From: Bifidobacterium thermophilum DSM 20210
GTDB lineage: Bacteria; Actinomycetota; Actinomycetes; Actinomycetales; Bifidobacteriaceae
Length of the DNA: 64,000 bases
Reading direction: 5' to 3'
Assembly (NCBI GenBank): GCA_000771265.1
Contig: JDUB01000001.1
Location: 124,001 to 188,000 of the forward strand
The notes under the pieces: model-generated
Database searches by the model: none
Seen by the model: only the letters and a program-made list of their open reading frames with translations
Told to the model about the DNA's origin: nothing
Shown here: in pieces, positions 9,919-19,065 of the stretch
Layout of the letters: each line of letters begins with the position of its first letter
Position numbering within the stretch: position 1 is the stretch's first letter
Position numbers and translations under genes: made by a program

Positions 9919-12900
9919 ATGGACTGGCATGCGTCGGTATATGGGGGGCGAGGCAATGGCGGGTACCACGGCTACCGGGACTATGAGGAGGATTCCGGGG
10001 CGTCGTACGGTGCGCGCAACGAGGTCGTGCCTGAAAGCAGGTTGAAGCGTCGGGGCGGCGCCGCGTATTTCCGTGCGTTCGACGTGCTGTCCAGCAACCG
10101 GATGCGCGATTTCACCTGCGCGTACACGGATGACGGCGAAACGCTCCACGCCACCGTCCACAGCACGGAGAACTTCCTGAGCGATTATGACGTGAGTACG
10201 CATATCAACGAGAATCGTTCGGATTTCACCGATTCCTCCTGCACCTGCCCGGCGTTCAGCCGATTCGGCGGCATGTGTAAGCATGTGCTCGCGCTCATCA
10301 TCGCCTACAACGAAGACCCGTCGTCTTTCGCCGTGAACGGCGAAGAGGAGTCACATGGTGCACGCCGCCGGCGCAGCACGTCGCCGATGCTGGAACGGTT
10401 CATGTCCGACGAGGAGCAGCGTCGGGCCGACCAGGCGAGAAGCAGGCAGCTCGACCTGCTCAAACAGGTCAGCGCGGCGGAAAAGAACGGCGGGGTGCCG
10501 ACCGCGGTCCAAGGCAGCCGTCATCTGCCGATCGGCAGTGTGCATCTGGAACTCGCCTTCGCGAAAAGCCTGTCCTCCGGGTGCGCGATCCGCATGAAAA
10601 TCGCGGTTCCGTCGCTCAAACTCGGTTATGTGGTCAAGAGCATACCCGGCCTGCTCCGCGCCGTGCGTGACCAGGAATACTTCCAATACGGGCAGAAGCT
10701 CGCGTTCGTCCACACCCGCGACACGTTCGATGAGCAATCGTGCAAGATGCTTGACATCCTCGACCGTGCTGAGCAGGTCAGGCAAAGCCTGGGCGACGCC
10801 ATATACAATTCGTCCATCCGCCAGACGCCAGGGGACGGGTATCTTCTCGCTGACGACGAGATGGCCGAGCTTCTTGACCTGTTCGTCGGCGGCAATGAGA
10901 CCGTGGGATTTGCAGGGTACAGCCAGCCGTTCGTCAACGCGCGCGACATGCGCGTGGCGGACGGGGACCCAGACTTCGGGTTGCGCATCAGCCCCGAACC
11001 GGATGGCGGGTACACTATTACCCACACTGCCCGCGTCTTGGCCATCATCGACGGGCATCCCCGCCCATACGCGGTTGTCGGGTCAGCCATGGCGCCAAAC
11101 AGCGACTGGATGCCCGCGGGCGCCGTCGGCCTGCCCATGATCTTCCGCTGCTCGCGCGAACTGGCCAAACGCAAGCAGCTTGCCCTCGCCTTGTGCGGGG
11201 AGGATCGTGAAGCCGAACAGTATGTGAGCCCGCGCGACCTGAGTATGTTCAGTCGCACGGTGCTGCCACAGCTGACGGTCGGCGCGGTCGACGGGGTGCC
11301 GTCCCACGAATCGGGCGATGCTGCCGACGGCGCCGCCGGCGAGGCGCCAGGCAGGTCCGTCCAACCGGCGGAACAGGATGGGCGAGAACCGCTGCACGGG
11401 CTGATTGCCGATATTCCCGCGAAGCTGCTGGCAACAGTCCAGCAGCCGTGCAGGATTGAACTGTATTTCGATCGCGACCGCGACGGCATCACCTGCGATG
11501 CGCAAGCACGATACGGCGACAAGCGCTTCCACATCTTCAACGGTAACGGCCTGCATGACGGCGTGGCGCGGGACACGGCGGCCGAACGGCTCGTCGTCGA
11601 GGCGCTCCTGCATTACTTCCCGCGGCCCGACGGTCCGATCGCCAGACTTCCCGAAGATGATGACAAAGCGATCTACCGTCTGCTGACCGAAGGATTGCCG
11701 GTGTTACGCGGCCTGGGCACCGTGTTCTCCACCCCGGCGTTCGATGGGCTGACCTCCATGCCGTCGCCGACCATCAAGATCGGGCTGTCCATGAGATCGG
11801 ACCTGGTGGAAATCTCGCCGATCGCCGACGAAGTCGACCCGAGCGAAGTGCCGCTGCTGCTGCAAAGCTACCACCAGCGCAAACGGTTCCATCGTCTGCG
11901 TGACGGACGGTTCGTCGACCTCGCTGCCATGGACGCCAGTGAGATCGACACCGTTGCCGGCGACCTGGGCATCGACAAGGACGCGTTCGACGACGGCGCC
12001 GTCGACGTGCCGGCATTCCAGGCGTTCTACCTTGACGGACAGGCCGATGACGAGGACAAGGACGACGGGTTCCATCAGTACGTTGAGCACCTCACGGTCA
12101 TCGACCCGGGCCGCTATAAAGTGCCCGACAGCCTCAAATCTGTGCTCCGCCCGTATCAGGCGGAAGGATTCCGCTGGCTGAACGCGGTGTGTGACAAGGG
12201 GTTCGGCGGGATTCTCGCCGACGAGATGGGTTTGGGTAAGACCGTGCAGATGCTCGCCATGCTGCTCGGCCGGCTTGACGAATCGCGAAAGACCGGCCCC
12301 AACCTGATTGTCTGCCCGGCATCGCTGGTCTATAACTGGGCTTCGGAAGCGAAGAAATTCACGCCCGTGCTGCACGTCGCCACTCTTGCAGGTGGCAAGG
12401 ACGAGCGTCAAGCGATTCTGTCGAGCGCCCGCGACTACGATCTGCTCATCACCTCATACGACCTGCTGCGTCGTGACCTCGACGACTACAAGGGCATCCG
12501 GTTCGACTGCATGGTGCTCGACGAAGCGCAATACGTGAAGAACCACGCAACCAAATCCTCGCAGGCCGTGCGCGCGCTCACATCAAAGCATCGCTTCGCG
12601 CTCACCGGCACCCCGATCGAGAACCGGCTGTCCGAACTGTGGAGCATTTTCGACTTCCTCATGCCGGGCATGCTCGGCAGCTACCGGCATTTCCGGCAGC
12701 GTTTCGAAATGCCGATTCTCAGCGGCGACGATATCGTGCAACGACGGTTGCAGACCTTTGTCGGCCCGTTTATCCTGCGGCGCCTGAAGAAAGACGTATT
12801 GAACGACCTGCCCGACAAGATCGAGAACGTCATCACCGTCCAGCTGGAAGGCGAGCAGCGCAAACTGTACGCCGCGCTGGAACAGCAGTTGCGTGCCTCC

Positions 12901-13542
12901 ATCAATAGGGACAAGGACTTCGATTCCGGGCAACGCAAGATCGAGGTGCTCGCCCAGCTGACCCGTCTGCGGCAGATCTGCTGCGATCCGCGGCTCGTAT
13001 ACGAGAACGCCGGGAAGAAATCCGCCAAGCTTGACGCCATCGAGGAGCTGGTGGAATCCTGCCGTGATGCGGGTCGGAAGATGCTGATTTTCTCGCAGTT
13101 CACCAGTTATCTGCACTTGATCGGCAAGCGGCTGCACAAGGATGATATCGATTACGATGTGATTACCGGTTCGACCCCCAAGAAGAAGCGGCTTGAGCTG
13201 GTCAACCAGTTCAACAAGGACGACACCCCGGTGTTCCTCATTTCGCTCAAGGCCGGCAATACGGGTCTCAACCTGACCGGTGCATGCGTGGTGGTGCACG
13301 CCGACCCGTGGTGGAATGCCGCAGCGCAGAACCAGGCGACCGACCGTGCGCATCGCATCGGGCAGACGCAGGATGTGAATGTGTATCAGATTGTGGCGAA
13401 GGACACGATTGAGGAGCGCATCCTCAACTTGCAGCACACGAAGTCTGATCTTGCGGCGAAGTTCGTGGATAATGCCTCAACGACCGGTGGCAGCGCCATC
13501 AGCCGGCTCACCAAGGACGATTTGCTCGCGCTGCTCGGGTGA
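9919..13542 (+). CDS. SWIM zinc-finger SNF2-family DEAD/DEAH helicase
   Basis: A ~1207-residue Swi2/Snf2-type ATPase, a DNA translocase by family. Near residue 107 is a SWIM zinc finger (CTCPAF...GMCKHVLALI, CxC...CxH). Residues ~130-730 form the bacterial SNF2-associated region. The ATPase starts near 765 with LADEMGLGKTVQ (Walker A), then DEAQ (Walker B, ~868), TGTPIENRLSELWSIFDFL and the C-terminal helicase lobe (LISLKAGNTGLNLT, DRAHRIGQ). AAGGA lies 8 nt before the ATG at 9919; an ATG at 9910 adds three residues. No methylase or nuclease partner is adjacent, so a repair or transcription-related role is more likely than restriction. Confidence 0.92.
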   Translation: MDWHASVYGGRGNGGYHGYRDYEEDSGASYGARNEVVPESRLKRRGGAAYFRAFDVLSSNRMRDFTCAYTDDGETLHATVHSTENFLSDYDVSTHINENRSDFTDSSCTCPAFSRFGGMCKHVLALIIAYNEDPSSFAVNGEEESHGARRRRSTSPMLERFMSDEEQRRADQARSRQLDLLKQVSAAEKNGGVPTAVQGSRHLPIGSVHLELAFAKSLSSGCAIRMKIAVPSLKLGYVVKSIPGLLRAVRDQEYFQYGQKLAFVHTRDTFDEQSCKMLDILDRAEQVRQSLGDAIYNSSIRQTPGDGYLLADDEMAELLDLFVGGNETVGFAGYSQPFVNARDMRVADGDPDFGLRISPEPDGGYTITHTARVLAIIDGHPRPYAVVGSAMAPNSDWMPAGAVGLPMIFRCSRELAKRKQLALALCGEDREAEQYVSPRDLSMFSRTVLPQLTVGAVDGVPSHESGDAADGAAGEAPGRSVQPAEQDGREPLHGLIADIPAKLLATVQQPCRIELYFDRDRDGITCDAQARYGDKRFHIFNGNGLHDGVARDTAAERLVVEALLHYFPRPDGPIARLPEDDDKAIYRLLTEGLPVLRGLGTVFSTPAFDGLTSMPSPTIKIGLSMRSDLVEISPIADEVDPSEVPLLLQSYHQRKRFHRLRDGRFVDLAAMDASEIDTVAGDLGIDKDAFDDGAVDVPAFQAFYLDGQADDEDKDDGFHQYVEHLTVIDPGRYKVPDSLKSVLRPYQAEGFRWLNAVCDKGFGGILADEMGLGKTVQMLAMLLGRLDESRKTGPNLIVCPASLVYNWASEAKKFTPVLHVATLAGGKDERQAILSSARDYDLLITSYDLLRRDLDDYKGIRFDCMVLDEAQYVKNHATKSSQAVRALTSKHRFALTGTPIENRLSELWSIFDFLMPGMLGSYRHFRQRFEMPILSGDDIVQRRLQTFVGPFILRRLKKDVLNDLPDKIENVITVQLEGEQRKLYAALEQQLRASINRDKDFDSGQRKIEVLAQLTRLRQICCDPRLVYENAGKKSAKLDAIEELVESCRDAGRKMLIFSQFTSYLHLIGKRLHKDDIDYDVITGSTPKKKRLELVNQFNKDDTPVFLISLKAGNTGLNLTGACVVVHADPWWNAAAQNQATDRAHRIGQTQDVNVYQIVAKDTIEERILNLQHTKSDLAAKFVDNASTTGGSAISRLTKDDLLALLG

Positions 13543-13686
13543 GTTGCCGGGCGGGCGGTCGGGGCCGGTCGGGCGAGAACGCCGTTGTGGACGGCGACCG
13601 TATTGCGCCGCGAATCGCGCAAGTATCACGCGGCGCCCGAGCTGACGATATGCCAAGTTGCGAATCGGGCAGGGGCGCAAGGACAG

Positions 13687-14421
13687 TCACTTGCCGCCGT
13701 GCGGTCGCGGAACGGTGTGGATTTTTCCGGTGAAGTTGGTCGAAGTGATTTGCCAGACGGTGACGCTTGCCATCTGCTGGGCGGTGAACGGCACGTGATC
13801 CATGCCCGCTTGCTTGCTCATCAGGGCTTGCATGGCTGTGATTTTCTCATCCAGATTCGTTATCACCGATGCCATACCCGTACCGACAATCGAGCGGAAG
13901 GACGCTGACCAGTTGCAAGGTGTGCGGCCTTCATGCACCTGATGGTCGCAGTCAAGCTCAAAGGCGACCGGAAGCGCGTTGCCGGCTGCACTGATGGCGT
14001 CGATTTTTCGTCCCTCGTGCGCTGAATGCAGGAAGATGCGCAACTCACCGAAATCCGGTGGCAACGGTGTGCCGTCCGCTGACACGTTGACCGGAAGATC
14101 GTCTTCGGGGTGTGCAAACCGTGCGAGGCTGAAATCATAGCCGAAATTCATCGGCACGATGGTCAAGCCTTCGGCATCCTGGTAGGCGATACGCACGACT
14201 TCGCACGCGTCGAGAATATCCTTGATTTGCTGCGGGGAGCGTACTTCGCGATCGGCTCGTCGCATTGGACGATGCACTCCGGGGGCCGTCGAGGCATGTA
14301 CATGCGGCGCGCGACGTAAAGAGCCGGATGGCGGTAGCGAAACCTTTGCGACTACGGCTGTTGCGGGTGTCGGCAGCGAGACTGGTGTGTGCTGCGGAAG
14401 TTCAGAAGCGGTATCGGTCAT
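13687..14421 (-). CDS. pyridoxamine 5'-phosphate oxidase-like flavin-binding protein
   Basis: A 244-residue protein of the PNPOx-like/NimA fold, which binds FMN or related flavins. The core starts at MRRADREVRSPQQIKDILDACEVVRIA and continues with VPMNFGYDF, LRIFLHSAHEGRKIDAI and VAFELDCDH, as in the NimA-type split-barrel family. The first ~50 residues are Pro/Thr/Ala-rich and unconserved. The ATG at 14421 has GAGGA upstream; an ATG at 14463 lacks one. Two palindromes in the upstream region suggest tight control by a repressor encoded elsewhere. The substrate is unknown; NimA-type proteins can reduce nitroaromatics. Confidence 0.82.
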   Translation of the reverse strand: MTDTASELPQHTPVSLPTPATAVVAKVSLPPSGSLRRAPHVHASTAPGVHRPMRRADREVRSPQQIKDILDACEVVRIAYQDAEGLTIVPMNFGYDFSLARFAHPEDDLPVNVSADGTPLPPDFGELRIFLHSAHEGRKIDAISAAGNALPVAFELDCDHQVHEGRTPCNWSASFRSIVGTGMASVITNLDEKITAMQALMSKQAGMDHVPFTAQQMASVTVWQITSTNFTGKIHTVPRPHGGK

Positions 14422-14473
14422 GGTGTCCTCGGTGGTGTGGCGGGTAATGTGGCGTGATGGCACGTCGGAGAAA

Positions 14474-14503
14474 CAACTTTCTATATCATACTATAGAAAG
14501 TTG
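14474..14503. promoter_or_regulatory. near-palindromic operator, box 1
   Basis: A 30-bp near-perfect inverted repeat, CAACTTTCTATA...TATAGAAAGTTG, with a few central mismatches. Its centre is 40 bp from that of box 2. It lies just upstream of the PNPOx-like gene. Confidence 0.7.
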
Positions 14504-14515
14504 CGGATTTTTACG

Positions 14516-14541
14516 ACTTTCTATAGTATACTATAGAAAGT
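14516..14541. promoter_or_regulatory. perfect 26-bp palindromic operator, box 2
   Basis: The half-site ACTTTCTATAGTA is followed by its exact reverse complement, giving a perfect 26-bp palindrome with no spacer. It contains -10-like hexamers (TATAGT, TATACT), so repressor binding would block transcription. Centre-to-centre distance to box 1 is 40 bp, nearly four helical turns. It lies between the divergent PNPOx-like and DUF4143 ATPase genes. Confidence 0.75.
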
Positions 14542-14631
14542 TGCAGTCGCGGATGTGCTCACTGCCAAAGCCCTGCCAATGGACGGTATCAAGCGTCTCT
14601 GTCGCGGCCTGAAAGGATGGTGAAATCGTTG

Positions 14632-15942
14632 ATGTCCCAATCGTCATTGAAGCCTCGTCCGAGATACCAGCGGATGCTGGCCGAGGCGCGCGACAACGGT
14701 TTAATCAAAGTCGTGACGGGCATGCGCCGCAGCGGCAAGTCATCGCTTATGGCGCTCGGTCGCGACGATTTGCTCGCCCAGGGTGTTCCTGCAGATCGCA
14801 TCGTATTCTTGAATCTTGAATCATTCGAATTTGTCGACTACGATTTCCGCCAGTTGTATCACGAGGTTGAGCGTGCTGTCCGCGGTAAAGGGCACTGCTA
14901 TGTATTTCTTGATGAGGTGCAGCTGATTGGGCAATGGCAAAAAGCGGTGAACGCCATGAGGGTCGATTTGGACATCGATCTTGTCATCACGGGGTCAAAT
15001 GCGCATATGCTGTCCAGCGAACTGTCGACGTTATTGTCAGGCAGATTCATGGAGATCAGGGTATTCCCCCTGTCATACCGTGAATTCCTCGAATATGCGG
15101 AACTTGAATCTTCTGACGCCAGCTTTGAACGATTCTGCAGATTCGGCGCGTTGCCGCCGGTGGTTGACCAAGGCGATAATCCCGCGCTGGCCCGCACGGT
15201 GCTTGCCGGTATCTACAACACGGTTGTCGTGCGCGATGTGGCGTCTCATATGGAAATCCGCAATTCCGCGGTGTTTGATGATGTGGCACGGTATGTTTTC
15301 GACACCGCTGGGTCGCCGGTGTCGGTTGCGAAGATTGAGAAGCGTCTTGCCTCGGCACACAGGAAAACGACGGCGGTCACCATTGAACGGTATATAAAGG
15401 GAATGGAGGAAGCTTATCTGTTGAACAGGATTCCTCGTGTTGACGCGCATGGGGGAAGGATTTTGCAAGGCTTGTCGAAATGCTACCCGTCTGATACGGG
15501 TATCGGTGGTGTGCTGCTCGGGGGCAAGCCATACGATTTTGGCTTTGTGCTTGAGAACGTGGTGTGCAATGAGCTGCTCGCTGCCGGGTATCATGTGCGT
15601 GTCGGACGGACCGACCGATTGGAAATCGACTTTGTCGCATGGCGTGATGATGTGTCTGGGGAATCTGATGTGGCAGGTGACGGGTTGTCGTCGGCACAGG
15701 CTGATTCGCGCTCTGGTTCCGGATACGGTGTGCTTGGGGCGCGTCCGATCATGATTCAGGTGACGGCCAGCATACTTGATGCTTCGACGCGGAAACGGGA
15801 GCTTGAACCTCTGCGTGCCGTGCGGGACGTGTCTGCGCGGCGGATGGTGATTACCTTGAATCATATGGGGCTGGAAACGGTTGACGGGATTGAGATAGTG
15901 AATGCGCTGGATTGGCTCAACTCGTTGCCATCCGGAAGGTGA
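14632..15942 (+). CDS. AAA ATPase with DUF4143 domain
   Basis: A ~436-residue ATPase of the AAA_14/DUF4143 family, common in bacteria but without an established function. Walker A is GMRRSGKSS (~residues 26-34) and the Walker B-like YVFLDEVQLIGQW is near 88-100; GSNAHMLSSELSTLLSGR follows, with the conserved Ser/Arg sensor region. The DUF4143 part has LENVVCNELLAAGYHV...RLEIDFVAW, resembling a PD-(D/E)XK nuclease core. The start is uncertain: ATG 14632 has GGTG 9 nt upstream, while ATG 14617 abuts its GAAAGG. It sits behind the two palindromes, opposite the PNPOx-like gene, at the edge of the defence island. Confidence 0.85.
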   Translation: MSQSSLKPRPRYQRMLAEARDNGLIKVVTGMRRSGKSSLMALGRDDLLAQGVPADRIVFLNLESFEFVDYDFRQLYHEVERAVRGKGHCYVFLDEVQLIGQWQKAVNAMRVDLDIDLVITGSNAHMLSSELSTLLSGRFMEIRVFPLSYREFLEYAELESSDASFERFCRFGALPPVVDQGDNPALARTVLAGIYNTVVVRDVASHMEIRNSAVFDDVARYVFDTAGSPVSVAKIEKRLASAHRKTTAVTIERYIKGMEEAYLLNRIPRVDAHGGRILQGLSKCYPSDTGIGGVLLGGKPYDFGFVLENVVCNELLAAGYHVRVGRTDRLEIDFVAWRDDVSGESDVAGDGLSSAQADSRSGSGYGVLGARPIMIQVTASILDASTRKRELEPLRAVRDVSARRMVITLNHMGLETVDGIEIVNALDWLNSLPSGR

Positions 15943-16030
15943 TGCGCTATACGCGCGATGATGCTGTGTGCGACGGCGGTGAGGGCTGCTTCGCGCGTAT
16001 GTCCCGGTGTCTGAGGTAGGGTGGCTGGGC

Positions 16031-16118
16031 AACCTAGGGGAGCTGCGGCGGGGCCGTGGCTGAGAGTGCGCAAGGCGCAGACCCTGTGAACCTGTCCGGG
16101 CAATACCGGCGAAGGAAA
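16031..16118 (+). ncRNA. TPP riboswitch (THI element)
   Basis: The conserved THI-box blocks are all present in order: AGGGGAGC, GGCTGAGAGTGC, GCAGACCCTGTGAACCTG, then TCCGGGCAATACCGGCGAAGGAAAGG. It ends within the ribosome-binding region of tenA, so TPP binding probably hides the AAAGG and blocks translation. Confidence 0.93.
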
Positions 16119-16127
16119 GGAACAGCC

Positions 16128-17069
16128 ATGACGGCATTATCGTCTGCTCATTCGAATCATGGTTCTGAAGCGGCAATCGCATCACACGTCGCCCAAACCG
16201 GTGCATCCGGTGCATCCGGTGTGCTCGGCGAAACATCTGAATCTGCGGCAAAGCATGTCCCGCTTGCGCCGGCGAGTACGAGCGGTGATTACGCGTTTCT
16301 CGGTGCGACGCCCGGCAGCGTGGCTGACGCGTTCTACATGTCAGCGGCCGAGGATTGGCGGGCGGCGATCAATTCGCGGTTTGTCAACGAACTGTTGGAT
16401 GACACGTTGCCGGACAATGTGCTCATTAGCTATCTGATTCAGGATTTCACGTTCTTCACGCAGCCGACATTGGAACGTTTGACCGCGCAGGCGCCGACGC
16501 AGGAGATTCGTGACATGCTCAACCGGCAGGCCGAATTCTTCGCTGACCAGGAGAAACCGTATTTTCTGCGGTTCCTCGAGGAATATGGGGTTGATGAGCA
16601 GCAGCAGGCGAGCGTGCCACAGACCCCGGCGAACCGCGAGTATTGCGCGTATCTCGACCGGATTGCCGCGACCGGCAGTTTCGCCCAGCTCTTGTGCCTG
16701 ATGTGTGCGATGGAATGGCTGTACTTGGCGTGGGCCAAGCGCACGGTGGATGCGGGTGTCGTTCAGCAGGTGCCGGCGCATCGCGGTTGGGTGGAGCTGC
16801 ACGAGGGTGATTTGTTCCGCCGCTGGGTGGGCAATCTCATAGCGCTTGTCAACCAGTATGCGAGCCCCGACGGCCCGGAAGCCGACGTGTTCCCCGAAGT
16901 CGCGCGGCTTGAGCGCGCGTTCTTCGAGGATTCGTATGCGTATGGGGTGGGTGAGTCGGAAGAAGAACGGGAAAGCAGACGCCACGAACGCGTACTGGCT
17001 GCCCTTGACGCGTTGGCGGCGGATGAAGATCCGCTGGCGAATGTTGATAATCCCCTGATCAAGAGATAA
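16128..17069 (+). CDS. tenA: TenA family thiaminase II-like protein (thiamin salvage)
   Basis: A 313-residue TENA/THI-4 family protein; TenA hydrolyses degraded thiamin or aminopyrimidines so that HMP can be reused. The all-helical core starts near residue 75 (DAFYMSAAEDWRAAINSRFVNELLDDTLP) and includes SYLIQDFTFF. A Cys-rich helix (LLCLMCAMEWLYLAWA) may hold the active-site Cys, and LERAFFEDSYAYG near the C-terminus holds a conserved Glu. The first ~70 residues (Ser/Ala-rich, with a GASGASG repeat) and a 30-residue tail exceed the usual ~220. The ATG has AAAGG 7 nt upstream, directly after the riboswitch. Thiamin-level control is therefore well supported. Confidence 0.85.
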   Translation: MTALSSAHSNHGSEAAIASHVAQTGASGASGVLGETSESAAKHVPLAPASTSGDYAFLGATPGSVADAFYMSAAEDWRAAINSRFVNELLDDTLPDNVLISYLIQDFTFFTQPTLERLTAQAPTQEIRDMLNRQAEFFADQEKPYFLRFLEEYGVDEQQQASVPQTPANREYCAYLDRIAATGSFAQLLCLMCAMEWLYLAWAKRTVDAGVVQQVPAHRGWVELHEGDLFRRWVGNLIALVNQYASPDGPEADVFPEVARLERAFFEDSYAYGVGESEEERESRRHERVLAALDALAADEDPLANVDNPLIKR

Positions 17070-17128
17070 CCCGAGCAGTTTAATCACGCAGGTGGCCGCT
17101 CGACTTATCTGAAAGCATATGGGAGGGC

Positions 17129-17184
17129 GGCTCCCGCGATGATTGGAATCCCGCTGCCGCGGTAATTCCAATCACCACAGGAGC
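17129..17184. terminator. two-part hairpin between convergent genes
   Basis: An inner 9-bp stem GATTGGAAT/ATTCCAATC (17141-17149 and 17165-17173) sits inside an outer 6-bp GGCTCC/GGAGCC stem (17129-17134 and 17179-17184). It separates tenA from the convergent DUF262 gene. It lacks a T-run, so its terminator role is inferred. Confidence 0.5.
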
Positions 17185-17196
17185 CGTTGCCACAAC

Positions 17197-19065
17197 TCAA
17201 TTCAGGCTGTACAGCTGGGCGATTTGATCGGCGAACCAAGCACTCCGACGCTTGATGTCATCAGCGGTCCATGTCGTTTTCGACTCGAGTGTCTCGCCGT
17301 TCTCGACATCCGGTATGGACACGTTGATTTTCAGCGGCATCGCCAGACCTGTGATGTCGCTGCTGGTCGGATCCTTGTACCGCTTCTTCTCGTCGAAGGT
17401 TCGTTGCCCCAGTTCGCTGTTGTATGGGGTAAGCGTGAGATTACCGATCAGGTGGACGCATTCAGCTTGAATTTCTTTGGCTTGGTCTGGATTGTCCGGG
17501 CTGATTGCGTTGTTCCACGTATCAGGTAGGTTGCCTTCCGGCAGGATGTGTTCGATGGACCAGCGACGCTGTTTGGTGTTGTCCTTGACGAAATCGTCGA
17601 AGGTGTCCGGGCGCGCTTTGCTGACGATACCTTCGCCCGGCAGGCGTCGTTCGAGGTCAATCAGAACAAAGCGCGTTGTTGCCTTGTTCTTGTCGTAGAT
17701 GCCTTGCGTGCACAGGGTTGTACGGAGCACATTGTCGTCGACGCTAATGGCGTTCAATCCTTGGATATCGCCTTCACCGTTACGAATGAGATTCAGTACC
17801 GCGATTCCGGTGTATTTGTGTTGCTTGAGTTCACGTGTCAGACGGATGATGCGTGCTCTGATATTGGAGGATTTCGGCACCAGTGTGATGTTTCGCCGCA
17901 CGTAGAAGGCGATGAGATAGTCGAGAATCTGTGGGAGTGCATCTCCGAGCTCGAGGCCGGGATCTCCAAGCAGCTCCATCAACAGCGGGTACGACTGGGT
18001 CGATTCGAGTTGAACCAGCGCCTTCAGCCGCTTGGCGATGGTCTGGTCGTGATGCTCATGCTCGGGCAGACACAGAATCTGGGCATAGATGCCTGCACGT
18101 TCTTGGAGAACTGACAGATAGTCGGAGCGTTTTTCACTGTAGTACTGGCGGATTCGGCTGCGGTAGAGTTTGAGCGCGCTGCTCTTGGTGATGGATCTGT
18201 TGTCTTCGCTTTCGAACGCGTCCCAATTGTTCAGGAGGAACTGGGTGGTGATGGTGGTATCCGGCTCGCCGTCGCGGCTGAGGGTTTCGGACAATGCTAT
18301 CCACTGGTTGGTGGTTTCTTCTGCCTTGCGGTCGAGGTATTCGCCTGCGTCCGAAATGAATTCCGCCTTCAGCAGGTCGACTAGTGTCAGCGGCAGGCCT
18401 TTCGAGTTCATCGAGGAGAACACGTTGAACGCGTCGGTGACATCTGGCACATGGATGCGCAGAATGGTGACCTTGAGCAGCTTCTCATAGAATTTGTCCA
18501 GCTCGCCGATGGTCGGGAATGCGTCGGCTCCGAACAGTTTGCGAATGTACCCATACCGTTTTGCGAACGCCGTGCGTCCGGTGCGTCCGGGTTCTTTTCT
18601 GTTGAGAACACGCAGGAGGCTGCGGTAGACGGTGTCATCCTCCTCGAGCAGGTGGAGTCGAGGTTCTAGGGCATCGTCTGAATTGTTGAAAATCAGACGG
18701 CGCTTGATATCTGACTGGATGGTTCCGGTCTTCATGATGTCGTCTCTTGACGTATTCTCGTCATTGGAAATCTCTTGAGCCCGCTGCCAGATGGCCAGCA
18801 AGAACAACGAGACTGTGGTCAGGCGCTGCTGACCGTCAATCACGTCATACGCATCCGGGATGTTCTTTCCCTGCTGCTCATGCGGGACCACCAGCAGATT
18901 GCCGACGTAGTAGTTCTCGTCCTCGTAGCGGATATCGGCGAACAGCTGGTCGATCTGGTCGGTTTTCCAGCAATATCGATGCTTGAATGGAGGAATATAC
19001 AGCTGTACTGTTCCTGCAATCGGGAGTGTTTCGTTGATCGGTTCTTGGTGTGCTTGAATGTCCAT
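17197..19065 (-). CDS. DUF262/DUF1524 protein, GmrSD-like nuclease
   Basis: A 622-residue protein with the two domains of GmrSD-type proteins. The N-terminal DUF262 has the ParB/Srx-like signature DGQQRLTT at 77-84, a probable NTP-binding and hydrolysis site, plus PPFKHRYCW. The C-terminal DUF1524 is an HNH/His-Me finger nuclease with IEHILPE near residue 503 and an ECVHLIGNLTLTPYNSELG stretch. Characterised relatives (GmrSD, SspE) cut modified phage DNA or act with DNA phosphorothioation systems. No dnd or ssp genes are visible. It is divergent from nuclease 1 across a GATC-rich intergenic region. Confidence 0.88.
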   Translation of the reverse strand: MDIQAHQEPINETLPIAGTVQLYIPPFKHRYCWKTDQIDQLFADIRYEDENYYVGNLLVVPHEQQGKNIPDAYDVIDGQQRLTTVSLFLLAIWQRAQEISNDENTSRDDIMKTGTIQSDIKRRLIFNNSDDALEPRLHLLEEDDTVYRSLLRVLNRKEPGRTGRTAFAKRYGYIRKLFGADAFPTIGELDKFYEKLLKVTILRIHVPDVTDAFNVFSSMNSKGLPLTLVDLLKAEFISDAGEYLDRKAEETTNQWIALSETLSRDGEPDTTITTQFLLNNWDAFESEDNRSITKSSALKLYRSRIRQYYSEKRSDYLSVLQERAGIYAQILCLPEHEHHDQTIAKRLKALVQLESTQSYPLLMELLGDPGLELGDALPQILDYLIAFYVRRNITLVPKSSNIRARIIRLTRELKQHKYTGIAVLNLIRNGEGDIQGLNAISVDDNVLRTTLCTQGIYDKNKATTRFVLIDLERRLPGEGIVSKARPDTFDDFVKDNTKQRRWSIEHILPEGNLPDTWNNAISPDNPDQAKEIQAECVHLIGNLTLTPYNSELGQRTFDEKKRYKDPTSSDITGLAMPLKINVSIPDVENGETLESKTTWTADDIKRRSAWFADQIAQLYSLN

